Below are positions 21,312-30,600 of a stretch of 32,546 nucleotides of DNA, piece after piece (within the stretch, counting starts at the first letter, position 1; each line of letters opens with the position of its first letter). The DNA is from Oscillospiraceae bacterium. Its GTDB lineage: Bacteria; Bacillota; Clostridia; Oscillospirales; Oscillospiraceae. The stretch spans positions 1 to 32,546 of the forward strand of contig JAFRSI010000130.1 in the NCBI GenBank assembly GCA_017427645.1, read 5' to 3'. The notes beneath the pieces are model-generated. The model worked only from the letters and a program-made list of their open reading frames with translations, was not told the origin of the DNA and made no database searches. The position numbers and the translations under genes are program-made.

Positions 21312-21779
21312 TTACAGCCGGTACGTGGCGCAGTCATAGACCTTGTCGTTGATGGTGATGACGCCGTACGTGGGGCTGTTGCCGCGGCCGCCCACGGTGC
21401 CGGGATTCATCACGTACAGGGAGCCGTCAAAGTCCACCAGCGGGCGGTGGGTGTGGCCGAAGAGCAGGATATCGGCCCCGAATTCCCGCGCGGCGTAACA
21501 GGCGCGCTGCAGATCGTATTTGACGCCCCGGGTGTGGCCGTGCATCATGAGGATGCGCTTGCCGCCCAGCTCGATCAGCTTTTCCGCCTCGTCAAAGCAG
21601 CCGTAATCGCAGTTGCCCGGCACCAGGGTCATGGGGATGTGGGGAAAGCGGTCCTGCAGACGTTCGGCGTCCCGGACGCAGTCCCCCAGGTGGAGGATGC
21701 AGTCCGGCTCCGTCAGCTCCACACACCGTACCATTTTGTCCACACTGCCGTGGGAATCGGACATGACAAGGATCCGCAT
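21312..21779 (-). CDS. YfcE/MJ0936-type metallophosphoesterase
   Basis: 155 residues, all of it the phosphodiesterase domain: SDSHG (D8, H10), [22 protein letters not shown] and FGHTHRP are the five metal-binding blocks in order, and [11 protein letters not shown] ends the core. Family members hydrolyse bis-pNPP and other phosphodiesters with Mn or Ni; the physiological substrate is unknown. ATG 21779 has GAGG five bases upstream; the open frame further 5' would run through the promoter. First gene of the - strand operon. Confidence 0.93.
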   Translation of the reverse strand: MRILVMSDSHGSVDKMVRCVELTEPDCILHLGDCVRDAERLQDRFPHIPMTLVPGNCDYGCFDEAEKLIELGGKRILMMHGHTRGVKYDLQRACYAAREFGADILLFGHTHRPLVDFDGSLYVMNPGTVGGRGNSPTYGVITINDKVYDCATYRL

Positions 21780-21807
21780 AGGCACCTCACAGAAAAATAG
21801 TATAAGG

Positions 21808-21835
21808 ATTATAGCATATGAGGTTGAAAAATCAA
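21808..21835 (-). promoter_or_regulatory. Promoter of the phosphoesterase/nfo/Pr6Pr operon
   Basis: On the - strand, TTGATT (21830-21835), 16 bases and TATAAT (21808-21813). Its -35 overlaps the spacer of the divergent promoter, so the two may compete for polymerase. Confidence 0.8.
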
Positions 21836-21852
21836 ACGGTTTCCCGTAAAAT
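21824..21852 (+). promoter_or_regulatory. Promoter of the Smr/ArsC-like genes
   Basis: TTGAAA at 21824-21829, 17 bases, TAAAAT at 21847-21852. It is divergent from and interleaved with the promoter on the other strand. Confidence 0.7.
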
Positions 21853-21889
21853 ATACATGTAAAGATCACAGGAGATCGGGGGTGCGGCG

Positions 21890-22126
21890 GTGAGCGGGAT
21901 CGTGGAGCTGGATCTGCACGGAAAAAACGCGTATCAGGCCCGGGTGGCCGTGGACGCGGCGCTGCGGCGCGCCGGCAGAGGAACCTATCGCATCCGTCTG
22001 ATCCACGGTTACCACGGCGGCACCGCCCTGCGGGATCTGGTCAGGCGCGAATACGCCGACCGGGTGCTGCGGCTGGAGACAGGCGTCGGATCGGGGATCA
22101 CCGATCTGGTGCTGCGGGAGTTTTAA
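21890..22126 (+). CDS. Small Smr-domain protein
   Basis: 78 residues, a bare Smr domain. LDLHGKN (D8-L-H-G) opens it, RLIHGYHGGTALRDLV is the conserved IHGxGxGxL block, and GSGITDLVL stands in place of the final GGxGxTVV strand. Smr domains of MutS2 and related proteins act as nucleases on DNA or RNA, including mRNA at stalled or collided ribosomes. Stand-alone copies of this size occur, but the single domain has no targeting part. The start is GTG 21890; a second GTG (21902) is in frame. The ribosome site is poor (G-run, no AGGAGG at good distance), so the exact start is uncertain. Confidence 0.85.
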   Translation: MSGIVELDLHGKNAYQARVAVDAALRRAGRGTYRIRLIHGYHGGTALRDLVRREYADRVLRLETGVGSGITDLVLREF

Positions 22127-22142
22127 AGGAGGAGAGATCACC

Positions 22143-22490
22143 ATGCTGTTTGTCTGCTATCCCCGCTGTTCCACCTGCCAGAAGGCGCAGAAGTGGCTGG
22201 AGGAGAAGGGGATCGCCTGCCAGGTACGGCACATCAAGGAGGACAACCCCTCGAAGGAGGAGATCCTGCGCTGGCAGAAGCTGTCGGGCCTGCCGATGAC
22301 GCGCTTTTTCAACACCAGCGGCCAGCTGTACCGGCAGATGGAGCTGAAGGACAAGCTGCCGCAGATGACCGAGGAGGAGATGGCGGCCCTGCTGGCCACC
22401 GACGGGATGCTGGTAAAGCGGCCCCTGCTGGTGGGAGAGGACTTCGTGCTGGTGGGATTCCGGGAGAAGGAGTGGGCCCAGCGCCTGTAA
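22143..22490 (+). CDS. ArsC/Spx-family thioredoxin-fold protein
   Basis: 115 residues with YPRCSTCQKAQKWL at the N terminus (C9 and C12, a CxxC), the thioredoxin-fold active site of the ArsC/Spx/YffB group, and GMLVKRPLLVG, the conserved cis-Pro/RP block. Arsenate reductases of this family have a CX3-5 arrangement with a GC-terminal partner, and Spx proteins carry an RNA polymerase contact; YffB-like proteins are the simplest match. There are no ars genes nearby, so arsenate reduction is unlikely to be the role. AAAGGAGG lies upstream, 16 bases after the Smr gene. Confidence 0.85.
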   Translation: MLFVCYPRCSTCQKAQKWLEEKGIACQVRHIKEDNPSKEEILRWQKLSGLPMTRFFNTSGQLYRQMELKDKLPQMTEEEMAALLATDGMLVKRPLLVGEDFVLVGFREKEWAQRL

Positions 22491-22539
22491 GAGACCGTTG
22501 TTCATTATACAATTATAAATACATGCAGGAGGAGAAGAC

Positions 22540-23814
22540 ATGAGAAAATACGCAGAGATGACCCGTGAAGAGCGGCAGACCGAGTATGCGGCGGTCAAGG
22601 CGGCATATGAGAGCCAGCGGGCTAAGGGGCTGAAGCTGAACATGGCCCGCGGCAAGCCGGGCAAGGAGCAGCTGAAGCTGGTAATGGAGATGGGGACCAT
22701 CCTCCAGACGGAGGAGGACTACATCGACGACGGCCTGGACAGCCGCAACTACGGCACCGTGGACGGCATGCCCGCCGCCCGCCGGCTGTTTGCCGATATC
22801 CTGGGCTGCCGGCCCGAGCAGTGCTTCGTGGGCGGCAATGCCAGCCTGCAGCTGATGTTCGACACGATCTCCAAGGCCTATGTCAACGGTCTGCTCCACT
22901 CGGAGAAGCCCTGGTCCAAGCTGGAGAAGGTCAAGTGGATCTGCCCCGTCCCGGGCTATGACCGCCACTTCAAGGTCACGGAGAACTTCGGGTTCGAGAT
23001 GATCAGCGTGCCCATGACGGCCACCGGCCCGGATATGGATATGGTGGAGGAGCTGATCCGGGATCCGGCGGTGAAGGGTATGTGGAACGTGCCCAAGTAC
23101 TCCAATCCCACCGGCATCGTCTACAGCGACGAGACCATCCAGCGCCTGGCCTCCATGAAGCCGGCGGCGCCGGACTTTATGCTCATATGGGACAACGCCT
23201 ACTGCATCCACGAGTTTGCCTGTGAGTTCCAGCCCTTCGGAGACATCCTGAGCCTGTGCGAGAAATACGGCAACGCCGACATGATCTATGAGTACGCCTC
23301 CACCTCCAAGATCACCTTCCCCGGCGCCGGCGTGTCGGTGATGGCCACCAGCGAGGCCAACCTGGCCTATCTGAATCCGCTGATCAACATCCGGATCATC
23401 AGCTACGACAAGATCAACCAGATGCGCCACGTGAAGTTCCTCCGGGACAAGGAGAACACCCTGGCCCTGATGAAGCGCCACGCCGCCATTCTGAACCCCA
23501 AGTTCCAGGCCGTGCTGAACGCCCTGGACCGGGAGATCGCCCCTCTGGAGATCGCCAGCTACAACCGTCCCGTGGGCGGCTACTTTGTCTCCCTGGACGC
23601 CATGCCCGGCACCGCCAGGCGGACCCTGCAGCTGTGCAGGGAGGCGGGCGTCACCATGACGGGCGCCGGCGCCACCTTCCCCTACGGCAAGGATCCCCAG
23701 GATTCCAACATCCGCATTGCTCCGTCCCTGCCTCCGGTGGAGGAGCTGGAACAGGCCATCGCCGTGTTCTGCAACTGTCTGAAGCTCTCCGCCCTGGAAA
23801 AGCTGGGCCTGTAA
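22540..23814 (+). CDS. PLP-dependent aminotransferase class I/II (aspartate aminotransferase-like)
   Basis: 424 residues. NMARGKPGKEQL, NYGTVDGMPAARRLF and GGNASLQLMFD, then VPKYSNPTGIVYSDE, DNAYCIHEF and the PLP lysine K257 in STSKITFPGAGVS, are the conserved series for the group of aspartate-type aminotransferases of about 425 residues (Aminotran_MocR) common in Firmicutes. It transfers an amino group between an amino acid, probably aspartate or a related one, and a 2-oxo acid. ATG 22540 is preceded by AGGAGGAG. A strong terminator follows at 23902. Confidence 0.93.
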   Translation: MRKYAEMTREERQTEYAAVKAAYESQRAKGLKLNMARGKPGKEQLKLVMEMGTILQTEEDYIDDGLDSRNYGTVDGMPAARRLFADILGCRPEQCFVGGNASLQLMFDTISKAYVNGLLHSEKPWSKLEKVKWICPVPGYDRHFKVTENFGFEMISVPMTATGPDMDMVEELIRDPAVKGMWNVPKYSNPTGIVYSDETIQRLASMKPAAPDFMLIWDNAYCIHEFACEFQPFGDILSLCEKYGNADMIYEYASTSKITFPGAGVSVMATSEANLAYLNPLINIRIISYDKINQMRHVKFLRDKENTLALMKRHAAILNPKFQAVLNALDREIAPLEIASYNRPVGGYFVSLDAMPGTARRTLQLCREAGVTMTGAGATFPYGKDPQDSNIRIAPSLPPVEELEQAIAVFCNCLKLSALEKLGL

Positions 23815-23857
23815 GAAGGGAAAAATGTTCCCTGAAGCGGCGGTTTCGGACCTCGCT

Positions 23858-23902
23858 GCGGGATAATGACTGAGCGAAGTGCGATAATGAACGGAAGCGA
23901 GC
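23858..23902 (+). repeat. Imperfect tandem 22-base repeat after the aminotransferase gene
   Basis: GGGATAATGACTGAGCGAAG is followed by TGCGATAATGAACGGAAGCG, two related units directly before the terminator at 23902. Part of the 348-base gap 23815-24162 that otherwise holds the terminator and the promoter at 24032. Confidence 0.5.
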
Positions 23903-23940
23903 CCCCTCGCCGGATCAAGCGCCGGCGAGGGGGCCGTTTT
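23902..23940 (+). terminator. Terminator of the aminotransferase gene
   Basis: CCCCCTCGCCGG (23902-23913) pairs perfectly with CCGGCGAGGGGG (23922-23933) around an eight-base loop, followed by CCGTTTTT. Confidence 0.95.
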
Positions 23941-24031
23941 TCCGAAAGACTGCACATTTGCAGCACCGTGGTTACCCTGCCGAAAAAAACTATGCAAAAA
24001 TAACAAAAGTGACAAATTGAATAAGAAAGTA

Positions 24032-24060
24032 TTGCGCCGGAGGGAAACGCGTGTTACAAT
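24032..24060 (+). promoter_or_regulatory. Promoter of the I9-like protein gene (and perhaps the protease)
   Basis: TTGCGC at 24032-24037, 17 bases and TACAAT at 24055-24060. A perfect TATAAT at 24070-24075 offers a second -10 without a good -35. A leader of about 90 bases follows, with a short ATGCG-CAG-CGCAT-type stem near 24090. Confidence 0.65.
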
Positions 24061-24162
24061 ACAGTAGCATATAATAGTTTGCCGTTCTATGCGCAGACGC
24101 ATGGTACTTCAGCGCTTTAGCGGTACAAAGCGGTAAACACTCCGGAGACGAAGGAGGAGAGC

Positions 24163-24504
24163 ATGAGGAACCAGACGGTCCGCGTAACCATCCGCCTGAC
24201 GGCTCCCTCGGTGGCCGGCGCCGGCTACAAGCTGCGGCACATCACGGAGGATCCTGCGGCGCTGGCGTATCAGGAGAGTCTGCGGCAGGAGCAGCAGATG
24301 CTGATCGACCGGATCGGGGAGCTCACCGGCGCGCCGCTGGACGTGAAGCGCCGCTTCACCCGGACCACCAACGCCATCTCCGCCAACGTGCGGCGGCAGG
24401 ACCTGGAGCTGATCCGGGGCCTGGAGGGCGTGGCAGGCGTGGCGGAGGAGATGCGGTATCGCGTGGAGCCGCCTGTCGCGGGCAAGCCGTCCGCGACAAA
24501 GTGA
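24163..24504 (+). CDS. Free-standing subtilase-propeptide (inhibitor I9)-like protein
   Basis: 113 residues, no signal peptide. RVTIRL, the helix with AYQESLRQEQQMLIDRI, and TNAISANVRRQDLELIRGLEGVAGV line up block by block with residues about 78-168 of the giant protease downstream (RVSIAL, AYRASLKHQQEVVTARI, MNVISANVRYGDIAAIRNVSGV), sharing ISANVR exactly. I9 domains fold as a four-stranded sheet with two helices and act as intramolecular chaperone and inhibitor of S8 proteases. A stand-alone cytosolic copy could keep prematurely folded protease inactive, or be a left-over from a duplicated protease gene. AAGGAGGA at 24151-24158 gives a good ribosome site. Confidence 0.8.
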   Translation: MRNQTVRVTIRLTAPSVAGAGYKLRHITEDPAALAYQESLRQEQQMLIDRIGELTGAPLDVKRRFTRTTNAISANVRRQDLELIRGLEGVAGVAEEMRYRVEPPVAGKPSATK

Positions 24505-24532
24505 AGAGCGCCGGGGACGGCGCACGAATCGG

Positions 24533-24592
24533 AAAATAATGTGGGGGCACCTTATTTTGCAGCGGGAAAATAATGTGGCAACACTTTATTTT
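24533..24592 (+). promoter_or_regulatory. Two near-identical hairpins between the I9-like gene and the protease
   Basis: AAAATAATGTG (24533-24543) pairs with CACCTTATTTT (24548-24558) around GGGG, and the same arm AAAATAATGTG (24567-24577) pairs with CACTTTATTTT (24582-24592) around GCAA. Each has one mismatch at the same place. The 3' arms are T-rich and could act as weak terminators or as a tandem read-through control. The protease start is 29 bases after the second. Confidence 0.7.
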
Positions 24593-24620
24593 AATCTTGT
24601 TAGACAGAGGAGGACACAGC

Positions 24621-27600
24621 ATGAGAAAAACCTGGAGAAAGCTCCTGTCTGTGCTGCTGGCACTGTCGATGATCGTATCCATGACCGTAACGGGATACGC
24701 CGTCGGCAATGACAACAGAGCCACCAAGGCAAACGGACTGGAGCTGCAGGATCTCGATCCCAGCAAGCTGAATGTAAAGCGTGTTGGCGAGATCACCGAG
24801 GACGAGGAGCCCGGTGGGGAAACACTGCCCTACCAGTTCGGCGACATCGTCCGTGTGTCCATTGCGCTGGAAGGCGCAGCCACGCTGGAGAAATACTCCG
24901 CAAAAGGTGTGGCTCACAATCCCGGTGCAGTGGCTTATCGTGCCAGCCTGAAGCACCAGCAGGAGGTTGTCACTGCCCGCATCGAGAAGGCCATTGGCCG
25001 CTCGATCGAGGTAAAGTGGAACCTCACCCTGGCGATGAACGTCATCTCCGCCAACGTGCGGTATGGCGACATCGCGGCGATCCGGAACGTGTCCGGTGTC
25101 AAGAGCGTGGAGCTGGAAAACCGGTATGAGCCCCAGCCCGCTGAGACCAACACGGCTGTCACCACCGAGTACATGGTGGGCGCCAAGGGTCTGTGGGATA
25201 TCGGCTACACCGGCGCCGGCAGCCGCGTTGCCATCATCGACACCGGTACCGACCAGGATCACGTCTCCTTTGATCCCGAAGCACTGGAGTACGCCCTGGC
25301 CGAGGACGGCGGCGACTACAATCTGCTGACCTGGGAAGAGATCAGCGGCATTGCCAGCCAGCTGAACGTCTCCGTCACCGAAGAGGTGTACAAGAACACC
25401 AAGATCCCCTATGCCTACAACTACATCGACGGTGGCTACATCACCGACCACCTGAGCGACAGCCAGGGCGAGCACGGCTCCCACGTGTCCGGTATCGCCG
25501 CGGCCAACCGCTACCTGAAGGTAGATGGTGAGTTCGTCGACGCTGCCGCTACCGTAGGCGCGGTCGGCGTGGCTCCCGACGCCCAGATCCTGACCATGAA
25601 GGTCTTCGGTAAGGGCGGCGGCGCTTACGACTCCGACTACATGTCCGCCATCGAGGACGCCGTGGTTCTGGGCTGCGACTCCGTGAACCTGTCCCTGGGC
25701 TCCGGTTCCCCCGGCTTTGCCCTGTCCGGTCAGTATCAGGAGACCATGAACAACCTGGAGAAATGCGGCACCGTGGTGACCATGTCTGCCGGTAACTCCG
25801 GCGGCTGGGCCGACGCCTCCCAGAACGGAATCCCCTATCTGTATCTGGAGGACGTGGGCATCCACACCGGCGGCTCCCCCGGTTCCTTTACCAACAGCCT
25901 GGGCATTGCCTCCGCTGACAACATCGGCGGCTTCCTGGCCCCGCTGTACTTCAACGGCGACCAGATGGTCACTTACAGCGAGACCAGCGGCTACGGCAAT
26001 GATCCCATCAACACCGCTGCCGGCACCTATGAGTACGTGCTGGTCAACGGCCCCGGCGTGGATGACAACGAGCACGTGGGCGGCGAGGGCGACCAGTTCT
26101 TTGCTCTCGGCTCCGACGTGGTGAGCGGCAAGGTCGCTCTGTGCTACCGCGGCAGCTCCTCCTTCTTCGCGAAGGCCAACGCCGCCGCTGCCCAGGGTGC
26201 TGTGGCCGTGATCATCATCAACAATGTTGACGGCGTCATCAACATGAACCTGTCCGGTTACGAGTACAGCGCTCCTGCCGTGTCCATCCTGAAGGCTGAC
26301 GGCGACGCCATCCTGGCCGCCTCCGAGGAGCACACCGATGACAACGGCAACGTGTACTACACCGGCTCCGTTGAGATCACCGCCGAGGCTGCCCCCGTTG
26401 TCAGCTCTGCCCGTGAGGACGCCATCATGAGCTCCTTCAGCTCCTGGGGCGTGCCCGGCTCCCTGACCATCAAGCCGGAGATCACCACCCCCGGCGGCAG
26501 CATCTGGTCTGTCTGGGGCGCCAACCACGGCGACAGCAGCCCGACGGAGCTGCACGACCAGTATGAGAACATGTCCGGTACCTCCATGGCGGCTCCCCAC
26601 GCTGCCGGTATGGTCGCTCTGCTGGGCCAGTACTTCCGTGAGAACAACCTGGAGGATGCCGCCGGCGTGGATCAGCGCACGCTGATCAACAGCCTGCTGA
26701 TGAGTACCGCCACCCCGATGAAGGATGCTGACGGCGAGTACATCTCCATCCTGCAGCAGGGCGCCGGTTTGGCCGAGGCCTTCCTGGCCAGCCAGGCCAA
26801 GTCCTTCATCACCATGAACGAGGACGCCACCGCCTCCTATGCAGACGGCAAGGTGAAGGTGGAGCTGGGCCAGGATGCCGCCCGCGAGGGTAAGTATTCC
26901 TTCAGCTTCAACGTCAACAACTTCAGCGACGTGGACATGAGCTACGAGCTGAACACCGATCTGTTCATCCAGTGGATTGCCGGCGGCGACGGCAAGGGCA
27001 ACCTCTTCATGGACGAGGCCACCGCAGCCCTGGAGCTGGATGGCGATTACACCGTTGAGTACGACTATCCGGCGGTGGCCCTGAATCCCCACGACGTGAA
27101 CGTGGACGGCCAGACCGACAAGGCCGACGCCCAGGCCATCCTGGACAAGCTGACCGGCGAGTATCCCGAGGACGCCGAGTTTGACGAAGAGGCCGCTGAC
27201 CTGGACGGTGACGGCGCTTACACCACCTACGATGCTCACCTGCTGCTTCTGTGGCTGGAGGAGGAGCGCGACGGCCTGAACGTGCCCGCCGGCGAGAGCG
27301 TCACCGTGAAGGTGGACATCACCCTGGATCCCGGTACGATGAGCTTCATCGATGGGTACTTCACCAACGGTACTTACATCGAGGGCTTCACCTACGTGAC
27401 TCCCACTACCGAGACCTTTGACGGTGAGAAGCTGGGCGTGGAGCACTCCATCCCCATCCTGGGCTTCTACGGCTCCTGGACGGATCCCTCCATGTTCGAC
27501 TGCGTCTCCGCTGTTGAGAAGCTGTACGGCTCCACCAAGACGAGCTACATCGGCGCCACCGACACCAACGTGCTGACCATCAACCGCGGCAAGACCAACG

Positions 27601-30600
27601 AGATGATGCTGGGCAACCCCTACACCGTGGAGGATGAGTTCCCCGCTGACCGTCTGGCTTTGAGCAGCATCACCAAGCTGGTGAACTTCCGCTACAACCA
27701 GATCCGCAACGCGGCCGCGGCCGGCTATCTGGCTCTGGATGCCGATGGCAACGTGCTGAAGACCAACATTTCCGCGGGCAGCTACATCGGCGCTTACTAC
27801 TACGTCAACGGCGCTGTGTGGCGTAACACCGCCACCATGACCGCAGCCATCGGCGGCACCGTGGGCAACCTGGGCCTGAGCGAGGGCGACAGCTTCCTGC
27901 TGGGCTACTTCGCCGTGCCCGAGTACTACGGCCTGATGCTGCACCCCGGTGAGGACATTGGCTATGTCACCGCTGAGGAGATCGCACAGCTGCTGAAGGA
28001 CGGCGAGCTGGGCGAGGGCGCCTACGTGGGCCACACCTTCACCGTTGACGACACCGCTCCCGTTATTGACGAGATCTCTGTCAACGACGAGAAGACCACC
28101 ATGACCATCACCCTGCACGACAACGCCTACGTCGCCTACGTTACCCTGATGGATATCAACGGCAACGCGGAGCTGGTGGAGGGCGTTGTGCCCGAGCAGA
28201 GCGAGCCCGGTGAGACTGTCACCGTGGAGTTCGAGATCACTCCCGATATGGGCAACGGCGTGGCCGTGTTTGCCGGCGACTATGCCGCCAACGAGGTCGC
28301 CAAGCTGGGCCGCATCAACGACGGCCCCATCACCGCCCTGAAGAAGGTCTACGTGCTGACCGACACTCTGGAGGACGGCAAGACCTACGTCTTCGCCAAC
28401 GCCAATGAGGCCGGCGACGCCATGGCCATCTCCAACGCCGACGGCGCCGGTGCTGCCAGTGCCGCCCCCGTTACCATCGTGGACGACGGCGAGCAGCTCT
28501 TCATCGATCTGCCCGAGGAGCAGATCACCGAGGTCTGGACCGCCAAGGACAAGGGCGACAAGTTTGCCCTGCAGAATGCCGGCAACGGCAGATACCTCGG
28601 TTACTGGAGCACCAGCGACAATTATCCTGTGTACACCTGGAGCGGCGACTTTGGCGATACCTTTATTGTGAATGAGGACGGCACTCTGGCGCTGAACCTC
28701 ACCGCCGGTCCTGTCCCCGTGTGCTACGTGAACGACGCGGTCGTGTTCCACAGCACCGATGAGAACCGCTTCTACGTCTACGGCGAGGAGCTTCTCGAGG
28801 TGGAGATCGATCTCGACCAGGCTCAGTCCATCGAGGTCACGCCTGAGGAGGCCACTCTGGTCATCGGCACCACCGAGACCGTCCAGCTGGATGCCGTGGT
28901 GAAGCCCGTCCTCCTGGAGGACAAGACCGTCACCTGGACCTCCTCCGATGAGACTGTAGCCACTGTTGACGCCAACGGTCTGGTCACCGCCGTCGCCCCC
29001 GGTGCGGCGGAGATCACCGCTACCACCAACGCGGCTCCCAACCTGAGCGCTTCCGCCACGATCACCGTCATCGAGGTGGACGTGCCCGTCGTCGAGCTGC
29101 GCGGCACTGTCTTCGATACGGACGGCAAGGACTACTGGTCCAAGTTCAGCTCCGACGCTCCCGCCGAGTGGACGGCTGAGGGCGACGGCTCCAGCGCTTA
29201 CGCCGGCGCTCTGATCGGCGAGAAGCTCTACATCGTCGACAGCGACAACGCGTTCCTGTGGGTCGATCCCGACACCTATGAGGCCTTCACGCTGATCGAG
29301 GAGATGAATCCCCAGTACGTTCCCACTGATATGGCCGAGTTCCCCGGCGAGTTGACTGCTTCCTGGGGCTATGAGGGCTACACTGTGGGCGGCCTGTGCA
29401 ACGGCGGTACGTACTTCGCCATCTACAATCCTGACACCGCCGGACTGGTGTACTTCAATCTGGCCTCCACGTTCGGCAGCGATCCTATGGCAGCGCTTAC
29501 CTATGCCGGCCCGTATAACGGCGGCGCGCTGTACTTCATGATCACTGAGAGCGGCGAGGTCTATGCCCTGATCATTACTCCGGAGGGCAACCTGCAGAGT
29601 GTCGATATGGGCGCCAGCGGTATCACGCTGGAGGGCGTGGCCAATCTGGATAATCAAGCCTCCCTGCTCTACGACGCAGAGGCTGACTATCTGTATCTGG
29701 CCTACTACACCGGCGACAGCAGGACCAATGTGCTGTACGGCATCAATCCCTGGGATCCCGTGTACACTGCCAAGCTGGGTGACTTCGGCGACAACGTCTG
29801 GCCCGTCACGTCCCTGTATCAGTACGAGCCCGGCACCGATCTGTCCCTGGAGGTCAGCCCCACTGAGATCACGCTGGGTGAGGGCCGCACCGCTCAGGTG
29901 ACCATCCGTGTCAAGCTGGGTGAGACCAACGACTTCACCGTGGAGTCCAGCGATGAGAGCATTGCCACCATGGACAAGGACGGCGTCGTCACCGGTATCT
30001 CCGCGGGCGAGGCCACCATCACCGTCACCACGGTGGATACCAATGCTGCCGGCGAGCACCTGTCCGCCGACATCCACGTCACCGTTGAGGAGAACAATTC
30101 TCTCCTGGGCTTCTACTTCGAGGATGAAGCCGAGGTCAGATCCTGGACCTTCCTGGATGAGGACGGCGACGGCTACAACTGGATGTGGAACCTCGACACC
30201 ACCGGCAACTTCAACGTCTATGAGGGCGATGGCATCATCATCTCCGCCTCCTACGACAATGACACCTACGCCGCGCTGCATCCCGATAACTGGGCCATTT
30301 CCCCGGCTATCGATCTGAGCGAGGTCGAAAGCCCGGCCGTCTCCCTGTACGCCCGGGGCCAGGATGCCAACTACGCTGCTGAGAACTTCGCCATCTATGC
30401 CGGTACCTCTGCCGATCCCGCGTCCATGACCAAGGTCGGCGGCGACTTTACCGCTACCGGCGAGTATAAGCAGTACATCGGCGATCTGTCCGCCTTCGCG
30501 GGTAAGAGTGAGGTCTACGTGGCCATCCGCCACTACGACGTCACCGACATGTTCTACCTGAACGTGGACGCTGTGGAGATCATTGACGCCCAGCTGACCC

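Noticed and set aside
22143..22490. Arsenate resistance role for the ArsC-like gene
   Set aside because: No arsB, arsR or acr3 gene nearby, and the short CxxC form fits YffB/Spx-like proteins at least as well.
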